Origin: DASZIT01 sp036268775
GTDB taxonomy: Bacteria; Actinomycetota; Acidimicrobiia; Acidimicrobiales; RAAP-2
Direction: 5' to 3'
Assembly: GCA_036268775.1 (NCBI GenBank)
Contig: DATATM010000012.1
Coordinates: 62,001 to 126,000 of the forward strand
Length of the DNA: 64,000 nucleotides
A program made the position numbers and the translations under genes. The notes beneath the pieces are model-generated. The model did no database searches and was not told the origin of the DNA. It worked only from the letters and a program-made list of their open reading frames with translations. This document shows positions 8,219 to 18,537 of the stretch, piece by piece (position 1 is the stretch's first letter; every line of letters starts with the position of its first letter).

Positions 8219-9526
8219 CTACCCGATGGCCGACAGCGCGTCGGTGAACCGGTGGACGTGGCGCAGCGTGCGGGACAGGTCGAAGGCGTCGTCGAGCTGG
8301 GCCTTGGACAGGGTGACCTCGGAATCGTCGTCGAGCACCTCCCGGAACGGCCGGCCCTCTTCCCAGGCCAGCCGGGCATCGCGCTGCACGATCCGGTAGG
8401 CGGCGTCACGGCCGAGGCCACCGGACACCAGGGCCAGCAGCACCGACTGGCTGAACACCAGCCCGCGGCTGCCCTCGATCAGGTTGGCCAGCGCCCGTTC
8501 GGGGTGGATGACCAGTCCCTCCACCAGGCCCTTGGCTTTCTGCAGCATGTAGAGGGTGAGAGAACTGGCGTCGGGAAGCACCACCCGTTCGACCGAACTG
8601 TGGGAGATGTCCCGCTCGTGCCAGAGGGCGACGTCTTCCAGCCCGGGGGACACATAGCTGCGCAGCACCCGGGCCAGCCCGCAGAGCCGCTCGGACAGGA
8701 TGGGGTTCCGCTTGTGGGGCATGGCCGAGCTCCCCTTCTGGCCGACCTTGAACGCCTCTTCGGCCTCTCCCACCTCACTGCGGGCCAGGTGCCGCACCTC
8801 GGTGGCGATGGTCTCGATGGTCGCCCCCACCGACGCGCAGGCCCAGAGGTACTCGGCATGACGATCCCGGGCCACCACCTGGGTGGCCGGCACCGGGGTC
8901 AGCCCCAGCGCCCGGCAAACGTGCTCCTCGACCAGCGGGTCGATGTTGGAGAAGGTGCCGACCGCGCCGGACAACTTGCCCACCGCCACCCGGTCGCGGG
9001 CCGCCTCCAGTCGTTGCCGGTCCCGGTCGGCCTGCAGCGCCCAGAGGGCGAACTTGGCCCCGTAGGTGGTGGGCTCGGCCTGCATGCCGTGGGTCCGGCC
9101 GGTGATGGGCACGTCGATCAGTTCGATGGCCCGGGCCTTCAGCGCCCGCACCAGGTCTCCCGAGGCGGCAATCAGCAGGTCGGCCGCCTGGGTGAGGGTG
9201 GCGCACAGCGCGGTATCGACCACGTCGGAGGAGGTGAGCCCGTAGTGGATCCAGGAGCCGTCGGGCTCCCCGATGGCCTGCTGGACGACATCGACGAAGG
9301 CGGCGACATCATGGTCGGTGACCCGCTCGCGCTCGGACACCGCTTCGACGAACAGGGCGTCGACTTCGGGGGCCCGCTGCTGGCAGACCGCCGCCGCCTC
9401 GGGCGGCACATCGCCGACCTCGACCCACCCCTCGGTGGCCAGCAGCTCCACCCGGAGCCACATGGCGAACCGGGCCTGGTCGGAGAACAACGCGGTCATG
9501 GCTTCGGGCGCGTAGCGGGGGATCAC
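8219..9526 (-). CDS. purB: adenylosuccinate lyase
   Basis: 435 residues of the fumarase/aspartase superfamily. The signature loop SSAMPHKRNP and the TGRTHGMQAEPTTYG segment carry the catalytic Ser and His. It removes fumarate from SAICAR and from adenylosuccinate in purine synthesis. It is the last gene of a purA-purD-purB run and overlaps purD by four bases (ATGA). Length is normal and the motifs are intact. Confidence 0.96.
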   Translation of the reverse strand: MIPRYAPEAMTALFSDQARFAMWLRVELLATEGWVEVGDVPPEAAAVCQQRAPEVDALFVEAVSERERVTDHDVAAFVDVVQQAIGEPDGSWIHYGLTSSDVVDTALCATLTQAADLLIAASGDLVRALKARAIELIDVPITGRTHGMQAEPTTYGAKFALWALQADRDRQRLEAARDRVAVGKLSGAVGTFSNIDPLVEEHVCRALGLTPVPATQVVARDRHAEYLWACASVGATIETIATEVRHLARSEVGEAEEAFKVGQKGSSAMPHKRNPILSERLCGLARVLRSYVSPGLEDVALWHERDISHSSVERVVLPDASSLTLYMLQKAKGLVEGLVIHPERALANLIEGSRGLVFSQSVLLALVSGGLGRDAAYRIVQRDARLAWEEGRPFREVLDDDSEVTLSKAQLDDAFDLSRTLRHVHRFTDALSAIG

Positions 9527-10839
9527 CCGGCCACCTCCTGGGTCTCGGACTGGTCAGCTCGTCGGGGCGCGATGGTCCCGGCCAGCCATTCGGGTGCGGC
9601 GATATCGGAGCGGTGGCGCATGCCCGGCCAGCGGATGTACGACACCCGCCGGTAGGCCCGGGTCCTGGCCTCTGCAATGGTGGCCCCGACCCCCACCACC
9701 CCGAGCACCCGGCCGCCGGAAGTGACCACCGAGCCGCCGGTCGCACCCCCCACCGCCGTCCCGGCGTGGAGGACGGTGGCGACTCCTTTGCCCTCGTGCC
9801 CGACGATCACGTCGCCGGTGCGGGGCGACTCCGGATAACCCTCGGAAGCCAGCACCACACACACCGCGGCGTCATCGGTGAACCGGGGCACCGTGCGCAG
9901 GTCACCGGCGGCGGCCTCGGCCAACAGGGCGGTGAGGTCGCCGTCCAGCCGGGGCAGCACCACCTGGGTCTCGGGGTCGCCGAAGCGGACGTTGTACTCG
10001 AGCACCTTCGGGCCGTCGGCGGTGAGCATCAGGCCGGCGTAGAGCACCCCGCGGTAGTCGATCCCCCGGGCCCGGAGGGCGGCCACCAGCGGGGCCACCG
10101 CTTCCTCGACCAGGTCCGAGGCCAGCTCGTCATCCACGAACGGCACCGGCGAGTACGCCCCCATGCCCCCGGTGTTGGGTCCGGCGTCGCCGTCACCCAA
10201 CCGCTTGAAGTCCTGGGCCGGGGCCAGCGCCGCCAACCGCTCGCCGTCGCACAGCACCAGCAGTGAGCACTCGACGCCGATCAAGCCCTCCTCGATCACC
10301 ACCAGGCGCCCGGCGTCCCCGAAGGCCTCGCCGGACAGCTTGGCGTCGATGTCGGCATCCGCCTCCTCCAGCGACTCGGTGACCAGCACGCCCTTCCCGG
10401 CGGCCAAGCCGTCGGTCTTGATCACCCAGGGGCCGGGGAGCTGGCGGAGGAACGCCTTGGCTTCCTCCGGGCGGGCGAACACCCCGAACCGGGCGGTCGG
10501 GACGCCGGCTTCGTCCAGCATCTCCTTCATGAACGCCTTGGACCCTTCCAGCTGGGCCCCGTCCGCCCCCGGGCCGAACACCAGGCGACCGGCGGCCCGC
10601 AGCCGGTCGGCCAGACCGTCGACCAGCGGCGCCTCCGGACCGATGACGAACAGGTCGGCGTCGATCTCCTCGGGGGGCGTGGCCACGCTGGTGAGGGTGT
10701 GCCCCTCGGGGGTGGTGCCGGAGATGCCCGGGTTGCCCGGGGTGACGATGACGTCGGCCGTCCGGCCGAGGGCGAGGGCGAGGGCGTGCTCCCGGCCTCC
10801 CGACCCGACCACACAGACGATCTTGATGGCTCCGCTCAC
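9523..10839 (-). CDS. purD: phosphoribosylamine-glycine ligase (GARS)
   Basis: 438 residues of the ATP-grasp superfamily: the N-terminal Rossmann-like domain starts VVGSGGREHALALALGR, and the ATP-grasp core includes PWVIKTDGLAAGKGVLV and the metal-binding LEYNVRFGDPETQ. It makes glycinamide ribonucleotide from phosphoribosylamine, glycine and ATP, the second step of purine synthesis. It sits 10 bases after purA and overlaps purB by four. Confidence 0.96.
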   Translation of the reverse strand: MSGAIKIVCVVGSGGREHALALALGRTADVIVTPGNPGISGTTPEGHTLTSVATPPEEIDADLFVIGPEAPLVDGLADRLRAAGRLVFGPGADGAQLEGSKAFMKEMLDEAGVPTARFGVFARPEEAKAFLRQLPGPWVIKTDGLAAGKGVLVTESLEEADADIDAKLSGEAFGDAGRLVVIEEGLIGVECSLLVLCDGERLAALAPAQDFKRLGDGDAGPNTGGMGAYSPVPFVDDELASDLVEEAVAPLVAALRARGIDYRGVLYAGLMLTADGPKVLEYNVRFGDPETQVVLPRLDGDLTALLAEAAAGDLRTVPRFTDDAAVCVVLASEGYPESPRTGDVIVGHEGKGVATVLHAGTAVGGATGGSVVTSGGRVLGVVGVGATIAEARTRAYRRVSYIRWPGMRHRSDIAAPEWLAGTIAPRRADQSETQEVAG

Positions 10840-10849
10840 GGCCGCCCGC

Positions 10850-12130
<1,281 letters not shown>

Positions 12131-12230
12131 GCGTTACTCCTCCGTTGCGGAAAGCGGATTACGTACCAGTGTATCCCGCATCCGGCCAGTTGGCGGTTGG
12201 GGCGCCGGACTGGAAGGAGAACAAAGCCTT

Positions 12231-12236
12231 TAGAAT
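12231..12236 (+). promoter_or_regulatory. -10 element of a probable leaderless or very short leader promoter
   Basis: TAGAAT sits 9 bases before the ATG at 12246. The predicted transcript would begin at or within a few bases of the start codon. The matching -35 region (around 12208) is weak, so this is a modest call. Confidence 0.4.
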
Positions 12237-12245
12237 GAAGGGATC

Positions 12246-12755
12246 ATGGCTTTGGTCCTCCCATTTATCCGCACCTCACCCTGGTACCTGGCCTTCGGGC
12301 TGCTCATCGGCTTCCTGAACTACCGGAGCACCGATCGGTTCCGCCGGATGACGGGAAAGAGCCCGTGGGGCATTCCCCCCATCGTCTGGGCGCTGGCCAG
12401 CGTGTTCATCTCGCTGTTCGTCACCGTGCTGGCCTTCATCGCCATGAGCACCAGCGGGCGGAAGCGGATGCGGCAGGGCGGCGGGTTCCCGGACGGCTTC
12501 CCCGGTCGGGGTGGCGGCATGGGTACCCCCGGTCCCTACGGCCACCACGCCAGCCGCCAGCTCCGGCTTCCCGAGTCGGCCCAACCGCCGATCCCGGCGA
12601 CGGCCACCCGGGTGGTCCCTCCCCCTCCGGCGGCGTCGGCTCCCCCCAGCTGGCAACCGGACCCGTCGGGACGGTTCGACTTCCGGTACTGGGACGGCGA
12701 GGCGTGGACCGAGTTCGTGTCCAAGGATGGCGAGTCGAGCCAAGACCCGTTCTGA
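12246..12755 (+). CDS. DUF2510-domain membrane protein
   Basis: 169 residues with two predicted transmembrane helices (about 8-26 and 41-66). A Pro/Gly-rich linker follows, then a C-terminal DUF2510-type tail with WQPDPSGRFDFRYWDGEAWT. DUF2510 is a short Trp-rich domain common in actinobacterial envelope proteins; its role is unknown. No clear ribosome site is seen, consistent with the close -10 element. It is divergent from purA. Confidence 0.75.
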   Translation: MALVLPFIRTSPWYLAFGLLIGFLNYRSTDRFRRMTGKSPWGIPPIVWALASVFISLFVTVLAFIAMSTSGRKRMRQGGGFPDGFPGRGGGMGTPGPYGHHASRQLRLPESAQPPIPATATRVVPPPPAASAPPSWQPDPSGRFDFRYWDGEAWTEFVSKDGESSQDPF

Positions 12756-12777
12756 GTCGGTCGACGCGGCGTCCCAC

Positions 12778-12800
12778 CGGACCGGTGAACAATCGGTCCG
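12778..12800 (+). terminator. hairpin between two small genes (weak terminator candidate)
   Basis: A perfect 7-bp stem, CGGACCG with CGGTCCG, and a 9-base loop lie 22 bases after the DUF2510 gene. No T-run follows, so termination is uncertain. Confidence 0.35.
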
Positions 12801-12842
12801 TCCGAGTTCAAACTGCCAACCGCCGGTTCTAAGCTCACAACC

Positions 12843-13082
12843 ATGAAGCGGTTCCGCGTGCAGCACCTGGACATGGCCGCCGGGACCGGGGTGGCCAAGC
12901 GGGTGAAGGAGTACGACTCGTTGCCCGAAGCCCGGGCCGAGTGCGACGCCCTCTGGGCCCACTACGAGATTCCGACTCGACAGGAGATCCGTGACTCGAA
13001 GACCGGCGAGCGCTGGCTCCGGGAGGCGGGCTCCCTCGAGTGGGAACTGGTGCGCCCGTTCAAGGACGACCCCACCGGCTAG
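12843..13082 (+). CDS. small hypothetical protein
   Basis: 79 residues, soluble, charged, rich in Arg/Glu, with no membrane segment or recognisable motif. It begins MKRFRVQHLDMAAG and reads as a compact helix-rich protein. Coding potential is supported by strong third-position GC and a plausible start, not by homology. Its TAG stop shares the CTAG at 13079-13082 with the stop of the convergent gene on the other strand. Confidence 0.6.
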   Translation: MKRFRVQHLDMAAGTGVAKRVKEYDSLPEARAECDALWAHYEIPTRQEIRDSKTGERWLREAGSLEWELVRPFKDDPTG

Positions 13083-13948
13083 GGGCGAAGCCGGGATCCC
13101 GGTTGGTAGTTGGGGCCGGCGGTCAGGTCGACCCGGGCCAGCAGCAATCGACACGGGGGCTCGAACTCGGCGGCGAACCGGTCGGCGGCCGGTCGGCCGA
13201 GCAGCTCCCACGGCAGGGTGGTCAGCCGATCAGTCTCGTCCTCCAGACGTTGGCGGAGGGCGACGCCCTCCGGGTTCACCCGGCGGTCTCGGGCCAGTCC
13301 CTTGTCACCGAGGCCTCGCCATCCCGTCGCCAGGTCGTCGGCGCCGGTTCCCCGCGAGGTCGGGATCCAGTCGGGTGGGTAGCCGAGCCAGGCGTTGTGG
13401 AGGATCGACGCCTCCACCCCGGTCAGCCCCTGGGCGGCAGTCAGTGCCCAGTGGGTGTCACCCCGCCACTCGCGCAGGCAGTTCACCGCGTGCCAACCCG
13501 AGAGCACCGGATCATCGGGTCTGGGCGTCCGCAGGTGGGCGGCGAAGAACACCCGGCCGAGGGTGGGGAGCTGTTCGACCACCGGCCACAGGCGGGGGCC
13601 CAGCGCCGACAGCGGATCGAGGATCTCCGGGGCATGGGTCGCCAGGCCTTCGACGACGGCCTCATCCCGGGCCGCCCAGACCGCCTCGAAGGTGGTCGTC
13701 GCTTCGACGAGGTCGAATGCCAGTCGGATCCCCGACGGGGAGATCGAGCCGAAGGCGGCGATCACACTGTCCGGGCCGGCCGGGGCCAGCGGGGCGCAAC
13801 GGGCGGCCAGGTAACCCAGCGGCCCGGGCACACCGAGTTGGTCGTAGCGGGTCAGCGCCCCCGGATCCCAGAAGATCCAACCGATGGTGGTCTGCACGGA
13901 CCGGGCGTTCCGTCGGCTCGTCTCGAGCCAGGCATCGGTAGCCCCCAT
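13079..13948 (-). CDS. SCO6745-family protein
   Basis: 289 residues from the Met in MGATDAWLETS; an upstream Met at 13987 would add 13 atypical residues. The sequence (GPLGYLAARCAPLAPAGPDSV, the AFDLVEATTTFEAVWAARDEA helix and LREWRGDTHWA) matches the SCO6745/SalK-like family of actinobacterial proteins of unknown biochemical role. These are mostly helical and soluble. It has no operon partner: upstream is the gap before the response regulator, and downstream its stop is shared with the convergent small gene. Confidence 0.7.
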   Translation of the reverse strand: MGATDAWLETSRRNARSVQTTIGWIFWDPGALTRYDQLGVPGPLGYLAARCAPLAPAGPDSVIAAFGSISPSGIRLAFDLVEATTTFEAVWAARDEAVVEGLATHAPEILDPLSALGPRLWPVVEQLPTLGRVFFAAHLRTPRPDDPVLSGWHAVNCLREWRGDTHWALTAAQGLTGVEASILHNAWLGYPPDWIPTSRGTGADDLATGWRGLGDKGLARDRRVNPEGVALRQRLEDETDRLTTLPWELLGRPAADRFAAEFEPPCRLLLARVDLTAGPNYQPGSRLRP

Positions 13949-13989
13949 GAACGCCACCTTAGGGTGGGGGGAAGACAGTGGACTCACGC

Positions 13990-14652
13990 TCAGCTCGGGG
14001 TGATGAACCCGGTTTCGTAGGCGATGACCACCAGTTGGGCTCGGTCGCGGGCATCCAGCTTCATCAGCACCCGGCTGACATGGGTCTTGGCGGTGGCCGC
14101 GCTCATGTGCAGCTGCTCGGCCACCTCCAGGTTGGACATCCCCTTGGCCACCAGGCCGAAGGCTTCGCGCTCCCGGTCGGTCAGCGAGTCGAGGAGGTCG
14201 GTGGACCCCACCGGGCGGATCACCCGGCCGGCGAAGTCGGCGATGAGCCGCCGGGTCACGCTCGGCGCCAAGAGGGCATCCCCGCCGGCGATCACCCGGA
14301 TGGCGGCCAACAGCTCCTCGGGCGGGGTGTCCTTCAACATGAAGCCGCTGGCCCCGGCCCGGAGGGCGGCGTAGACGTACTCGTCGAGGTCGAACGTGGT
14401 CAGGATCAGGATGCGGGGAGAATCTCCGGCCGGGTCATGGAGAATCGCCCGGGTTGCCTCGATCCCGTCCATCACCGGCATCCGCACGTCCATCAGCACC
14501 ACGTCCGGCCCGGTCGCCTTGACCAGGTCGACGGCTTCCGCACCGTTGGACGCCTCCCCGAGCACCGCCAGGTCGTCGGCGGAGTCGACCAGCACCCGGA
14601 AGCCGCCCCGCACCAGGGCCTGGTCGTCCACCACCACCACCCCGATCGTCAC
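13990..14652 (-). CDS. NarL/FixJ-type response regulator
   Basis: 220 residues from the GTG at 14652, which overlaps the histidine-kinase stop by four bases (GTGA); the longer frame upstream lies inside the kinase gene. The receiver domain has VVDDQ near the start and phospho-acceptor Asp55 in VVLMDVRMP. The C-terminal LuxR-type HTH contains LTDREREAFGLVAKGMSN and TAKTHVSRVLMKL. It is the output partner of the coupled kinase and probably controls the divergent ABC exporter. Confidence 0.93.
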   Translation of the reverse strand: MTIGVVVVDDQALVRGGFRVLVDSADDLAVLGEASNGAEAVDLVKATGPDVVLMDVRMPVMDGIEATRAILHDPAGDSPRILILTTFDLDEYVYAALRAGASGFMLKDTPPEELLAAIRVIAGGDALLAPSVTRRLIADFAGRVIRPVGSTDLLDSLTDREREAFGLVAKGMSNLEVAEQLHMSAATAKTHVSRVLMKLDARDRAQLVVIAYETGFITPS

Positions 14653-15881
14653 GGTGACTCGGCCTCGAGGGGGAGCCGGGCCAGCACCTCGAACCCACCG
14701 TCCACTCCGGGTTGGGCAATCAGCGAGCCACCGAACATGGCGGTGCGCTCGCGCATGCCGATGATGCCGTGGTGGGCGTGGCCTTCCGCTTCGCGGTCCG
14801 ACTGGAGGACGGCGCCGTTGCGGTGGAGTGCCCCTTCGTCGATGACGTTGACCACCACCTCGCCGTCGGCGAAGGTGATGTCCACCGCGGCGTGGGCGGT
14901 ACCGGCGTGCTTGGTGACGTTGGTGAGTGCCTCCTGCACGATGCGGTAGACGGACAGCTCCATCCCCGGTGACAGCGGCACGATGTCGCCGTGCTGGTGG
15001 TAGGCGACCTCCAACCCGGTGGCCCGGCACTGGGCCAGCAGTTCTTCGAGATCGCCGATACCCGGGGCGGGGGCGAAACTCGGCCCGTTGGGGTCACCGC
15101 TCCGGAGCATGCCGAGCACCCGGCGCAACTCATCGAGGGCGGAACGGCTGGTCGTCTCCACCGCCGCCAGCGCCTTCCGGGCCTCCTCGGGTTGGGTGTC
15201 GAGTACATGGCGGCCCACCCCCGACTGGATGGCGATGACGCTCAGGCTGTGGGCCAGAATGTCGTGCAGCTCGCGGGCGATCTGGAGGCGCTCCTCGTCA
15301 ATCGACTGCTGCGCCCGTTCCATTTCCCGATGCTGGCGCTGCTCGGCCTGCTGGGTCAGCCCGGCGATGTAGGCCCGCCGGGCCCGGACGCTGTCCCCCA
15401 CGAACCAGGCGGCCGCCCCGGCCAGGATGGTGTTGAGCTCGATGTTTGCATTGGAAGGCCCGATCGCCGCCCGAATGCCGATCGACACCAGGATCACCAG
15501 GCAGCTGCCGACCAGCATTTTGGCCGAGTCCCGCCGTTCGAACGCGGTGGCCACGCTGAAGAGGGGAAAGGCCATCAGGGGGGCTCCGGCCACACCGTTC
15601 CCGATCATCGTGGCCAGAGCCAGGCCGGCGGTGACCAACACCAGTGACGAGAACGGGTATCGCCGGCGGAGGGCGATGGGCAAGGTGGCGAGGGCGAGGG
15701 CGACCATCAGCGCCGCCTTGTGGTCCGGCGATCCGCCGCCGTGGTTGGCGAAGGTCACCGACACCGCTTCTCCGAAGAAGAAGACCAACGACAGCGCGAT
15801 ATCGACCGCCAGCCACTGGGTTGGGGTGATCCGCTGGAGGAAAGGGGGTCGGGGAGCCACGCCCCCCGGGGATAAGGCCAT
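14649..15881 (-). CDS. NarL-system sensor histidine kinase (HisKA_3)
   Basis: 410 residues. There are about five to six membrane helices in the first 165 residues with little extracytoplasmic sequence. The HisKA_3 dimerisation domain has ARELHDILAHSLSVIAIQSG with phospho-acceptor His206, and a HATPase_c domain ends the protein (QEALTNVTKHA, HHGIIGMRERT). The intramembrane sensor type is often linked to membrane or envelope stress, and the neighbouring exporter fits that. Confidence 0.92.
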   Translation of the reverse strand: MALSPGGVAPRPPFLQRITPTQWLAVDIALSLVFFFGEAVSVTFANHGGGSPDHKAALMVALALATLPIALRRRYPFSSLVLVTAGLALATMIGNGVAGAPLMAFPLFSVATAFERRDSAKMLVGSCLVILVSIGIRAAIGPSNANIELNTILAGAAAWFVGDSVRARRAYIAGLTQQAEQRQHREMERAQQSIDEERLQIARELHDILAHSLSVIAIQSGVGRHVLDTQPEEARKALAAVETTSRSALDELRRVLGMLRSGDPNGPSFAPAPGIGDLEELLAQCRATGLEVAYHQHGDIVPLSPGMELSVYRIVQEALTNVTKHAGTAHAAVDITFADGEVVVNVIDEGALHRNGAVLQSDREAEGHAHHGIIGMRERTAMFGGSLIAQPGVDGGFEVLARLPLEAESP

Positions 15882-15938
15882 GTCACGACGCTACAGAGCC
15901 GACCGGGGCGGCGCATCACCCTGCTGGCGTTGCCTGTC

Positions 15939-15954
15939 TACATCTCGAGATGTA
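15939..15954. promoter_or_regulatory. perfect 16-bp palindrome in the kinase/exporter divergent gap
   Basis: TACATCTCGAGATGTA is identical to its reverse complement. It lies 58 bases upstream of the kinase start and 150 upstream of the exporter ATPase start. A perfect palindrome of this length in a divergent promoter gap is a strong operator candidate. The coupled response regulator is the obvious binder, though the shape also resembles PadR- or TetR-type sites. Confidence 0.55.
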
Positions 15955-16103
15955 CGCGGGAGCCCAATTGCGCCCGGCGCCTACACCGCTAGTTGACCGC
16001 AGATCGGGTCGCTCGGGTGACGATTCGCCGGCTTCGCATCGTCAGGATGGCTGCAGAGGTCCGGACGACTCTGCACCCCCAACCAAGCACCGAGGAGCGG
16101 CAC

Positions 16104-17081
16104 ATGATCGAAGTCACCGGCATCACCAAGCGCTACGGGGACACCGTGGCCGTGGACGACCTTTCCTTCGAGGTCAAAGCCGGCCAGATCACCGGGTTTC
16201 TCGGCCCGAACGGAGCCGGGAAGTCGACCACCATGCGCATGATCATGGGGCTCGACATGCCCGACGCCGGGGAGACCCGGGTGAACGGGATCCCCTACCG
16301 GGGTCTCGCCTGGCCGCTCCGAGAGGTCGGCGCCCTCCTGGAGGCCAACGCCATCCACCCGGGACGCAGTGCCCGAAACCACCTGTGGCAACTGGCCCAG
16401 ACCAATGACATCCCACAGTCCAGGGTCGACGAGGTCCTCGACGTGGTGGGGCTGTCCAGCGTGGCCAACAAGCGGGCCGGCACCTTCTCCCTCGGGATGG
16501 GCCAGCGGCTGGGCATCGCCGCCGCCCTCCTCGGCGATCCCAGCGTGCTGCTGTTCGACGAGCCCATCAACGGCCTCGACCCCGAAGGGATCCGCTGGGT
16601 GCGGAACCTGCTGAAGGGATTGGGCCGGGAGGGGCGGACGGTGTTCGTCTCCAGCCACCTCATGAGCGAGATGGCGCTGACCGCTGACCACCTGGTGGTG
16701 ATCGGGCGGGGGCGACTCATCGCCGAGATGCCGGTGGCCGAGTTCATCGCCCAGAGCAGCCAGCAGTTCGTGCGGGTCCGCACCCCCCAGGTCAACCTGT
16801 TCAAGGACGCGGTGAGCTCGAGTGGAGCCACCGTCGTCCAGGAGGAGGACGGCGCCCTGTCGGTCGCCGGCGTCAGCGCCGAAGTGATCGGCGACATCGC
16901 CTTCGAGCAGCGGCTCACCCTTCACGAGCTCTCCCCCCAGATGGCCTCCCTCGAAGAGGCGTTCATGGAACTGACCCAGGACAGCGTCGACTACCGAGGC
17001 GAGGGTGGCTTTTCCGGCGACCCCGCCCTCGTCCCCACCCACCCCACGGCTGAGGCCGGCACGAAAGTGAGCAACCGATGA
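16104..17081 (+). CDS. ABC-2 type exporter ATPase
   Basis: 325 residues from the ATG in MIEVTGITKRYGD, with a GAGGAG site upstream; an earlier in-frame Met at 15993 is rejected because it adds non-family sequence. Walker A is GPNGAGKST (34-42), the signature region is FSLGMGQRLGIA, and Walker B is VLLFDEPINGLDP. The C-terminal third is the substrate-regulating extension usual in drug or antibiotic exporters. It overlaps its permease by four bases (ATGA). Confidence 0.93.
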   Translation: MIEVTGITKRYGDTVAVDDLSFEVKAGQITGFLGPNGAGKSTTMRMIMGLDMPDAGETRVNGIPYRGLAWPLREVGALLEANAIHPGRSARNHLWQLAQTNDIPQSRVDEVLDVVGLSSVANKRAGTFSLGMGQRLGIAAALLGDPSVLLFDEPINGLDPEGIRWVRNLLKGLGREGRTVFVSSHLMSEMALTADHLVVIGRGRLIAEMPVAEFIAQSSQQFVRVRTPQVNLFKDAVSSSGATVVQEEDGALSVAGVSAEVIGDIAFEQRLTLHELSPQMASLEEAFMELTQDSVDYRGEGGFSGDPALVPTHPTAEAGTKVSNR

Positions 17082-17911
17082 CTCTCATCACCACCACCAT
17101 CCCCGCCCCGGAGGCGCCGCACTACCGCCCTTCCGGGGTGATGAAATCAGAGTGGACCAAGATCCGCAGCGTCCGGTCGACCACTTGGACGATCCTGGTC
17201 ACCGTCGTTCTCACCATCGGCATCGGCGTCATCGCCACGGCCACTGAGGCGAACCGCTGGGCCCATTCGGGGCCGATCGACAAACTGACCTTCGACCCCA
17301 CCAACCTCAGCCTCACCGGGTTGTTGCTGGGCCAACTGGCCATCGGCATCCTCGGGGTACTGGCCATCAGCGCCGAGTACGGCACCGGGACCATCCGGTC
17401 CAGCCTGGCGGCGATCCCCAACCGGAAAATGTTCCTGGCCGCCAAGGCGGGGGTGTTCGCTGCCGTAGCTCTGGTGGTGGGTGAGGTCGTCTCCTTCGGT
17501 GCCTTCTTCATCGGTCAGATGCTGATCGGTGGCGGGGCCCCCCACGCCACCCTGGGCCAATCCGGAGTGCTCGGGGCGGTGGCCGGCGGGGGTCTCTACC
17601 TGGCGGTGCTGGGCCTCCTGGCCCTCGGCATCGGCACCATCGTCCGCCACACCGCCGGCGCCATCGCCGCCTTCGTGGGGGTGCTGCTCATCCTGCCGCT
17701 GTTGACCCCGGCGCTGCCCCAGTCATTCCAGAACGCCATCAGCAAGTTCGAGCCGGCCACCATTGGCAACGCCATGACCACCGTCAATCCCCTTGCCCTC
17801 CATGGATCCACCACCCCGTTCAGCCCGTGGGTCGGCATGGCCATCTTGGCCGGCTACACGGCGATCGCCCTGGCCATCGGCGGCTACCGCATGGTGCGGC
17901 GCGACGCATAA
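17078..17911 (+). CDS. ABC-2 type exporter permease
   Basis: 277 residues with about six transmembrane helices, beginning with a cytoplasmic part (SGVMKSEWTKIRSVRSTTW) typical of ABC-2 permeases of NatB/YhfE type. It forms the membrane pore with the ATPase encoded just upstream. The substrate is unknown. A strong terminator-like hairpin follows the gene. Confidence 0.88.
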   Translation: MTLITTTIPAPEAPHYRPSGVMKSEWTKIRSVRSTTWTILVTVVLTIGIGVIATATEANRWAHSGPIDKLTFDPTNLSLTGLLLGQLAIGILGVLAISAEYGTGTIRSSLAAIPNRKMFLAAKAGVFAAVALVVGEVVSFGAFFIGQMLIGGGAPHATLGQSGVLGAVAGGGLYLAVLGLLALGIGTIVRHTAGAIAAFVGVLLILPLLTPALPQSFQNAISKFEPATIGNAMTTVNPLALHGSTTPFSPWVGMAILAGYTAIALAIGGYRMVRRDA

Positions 17912-17927
17912 GTAAGTTTCACAAACC

Positions 17928-17948
17928 GAAGTTGGATTTTTCAACTTC
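17928..17948 (+). terminator. short hairpin after the exporter permease
   Basis: GAAGTTG (17928-17934) pairs perfectly with CAACTTC (17942-17948) around a T-rich loop, 16 bases after the permease stop. It precedes a stronger hairpin and may act together with it. Confidence 0.45.
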
Positions 17949-17949
17949 T

Positions 17950-17994
17950 GACCGGGCCTGGCCTTCCTGTTTCGCACAGGGGCCGGGTCCGGTC
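17950..17994 (+). terminator. long GC hairpin between convergent genes
   Basis: A 14-base arm (17950-17963) pairs with 17981-17994 with two mismatched or wobble positions, and an inner perfect stem CCTGT/ACAGG (17966-17970, 17976-17980) closes a TTCGC loop. TTGTTGTG follows on the plus strand. It lies between the convergent permease and LytR_C genes and probably ends the exporter transcript. Confidence 0.7.
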
Positions 17995-18006
17995 TTGTTG
18001 TGAGGC

Positions 18007-18537
18007 TCAGCCGGCTGTGGTGGCCGGGAACCCCTGCCCGGCCAGGTCGGCGCCGATGATCACCACCACGTCGACACCGGTGGTGTTCGCCACCGGGGTT
18101 GAGGCGCCCAACGGCTGGAGCGCAGTGGGGGGCGCCCCGATCTCGGAGGCGATGATGGCCGCCGATGGCTGCTTGCCGGGGGCGTAGTAGATGGTGGTCG
18201 TCGTCGCCGACGTCGTGGAGTTCTGGGGGGACCCGACATTCCATCCCTGTTGTTGGAGCAGCTGGGTGAAATGACCGGCGGTGTTGGCCATCTGGGTGCC
18301 GTTGGCCACGACGACCTTCACGGTGGCGTGGGCCACCGTCGAGGTGGTGGCGGCGGGCGCCAGGGTCGTCACCGTCGTGGTGGTGGGGGTCGACGAGCCC
18401 TTGAAGTGAGGTCCGAGCACCGATCCGATGTAACCCGCCACCGCGAGTGCGACCACGGACGCCACGATGATGCCGAAGCGCCTCCCACCCCCTGACGGCG
18501 GATACGAATCTCGCGGAAACGAGTGCAGACCACTCAC
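18007..18537 (-). CDS. LytR_C-domain membrane protein
   Basis: 176 residues from the GTG at 18537 (VSGLHSFPRDSYPPSGGG); the longer upstream frame is not used. One transmembrane helix (about 21-42) is followed by a Thr-rich linker (TPTTTTVTTL) and a LytR_C-type domain (ATVKVVVANGTQMANTAGHF to the C-terminus). LytR_C domains occur at the end of LytR-CpsA-Psr cell-wall transferases and as stand-alone anchored proteins in actinobacteria; here no LCP domain is present. An extracytoplasmic, wall-linked role is inferred. Confidence 0.8.
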   Translation of the reverse strand: MSGLHSFPRDSYPPSGGGRRFGIIVASVVALAVAGYIGSVLGPHFKGSSTPTTTTVTTLAPAATTSTVAHATVKVVVANGTQMANTAGHFTQLLQQQGWNVGSPQNSTTSATTTTIYYAPGKQPSAAIIASEIGAPPTALQPLGASTPVANTTGVDVVVIIGADLAGQGFPATTAG

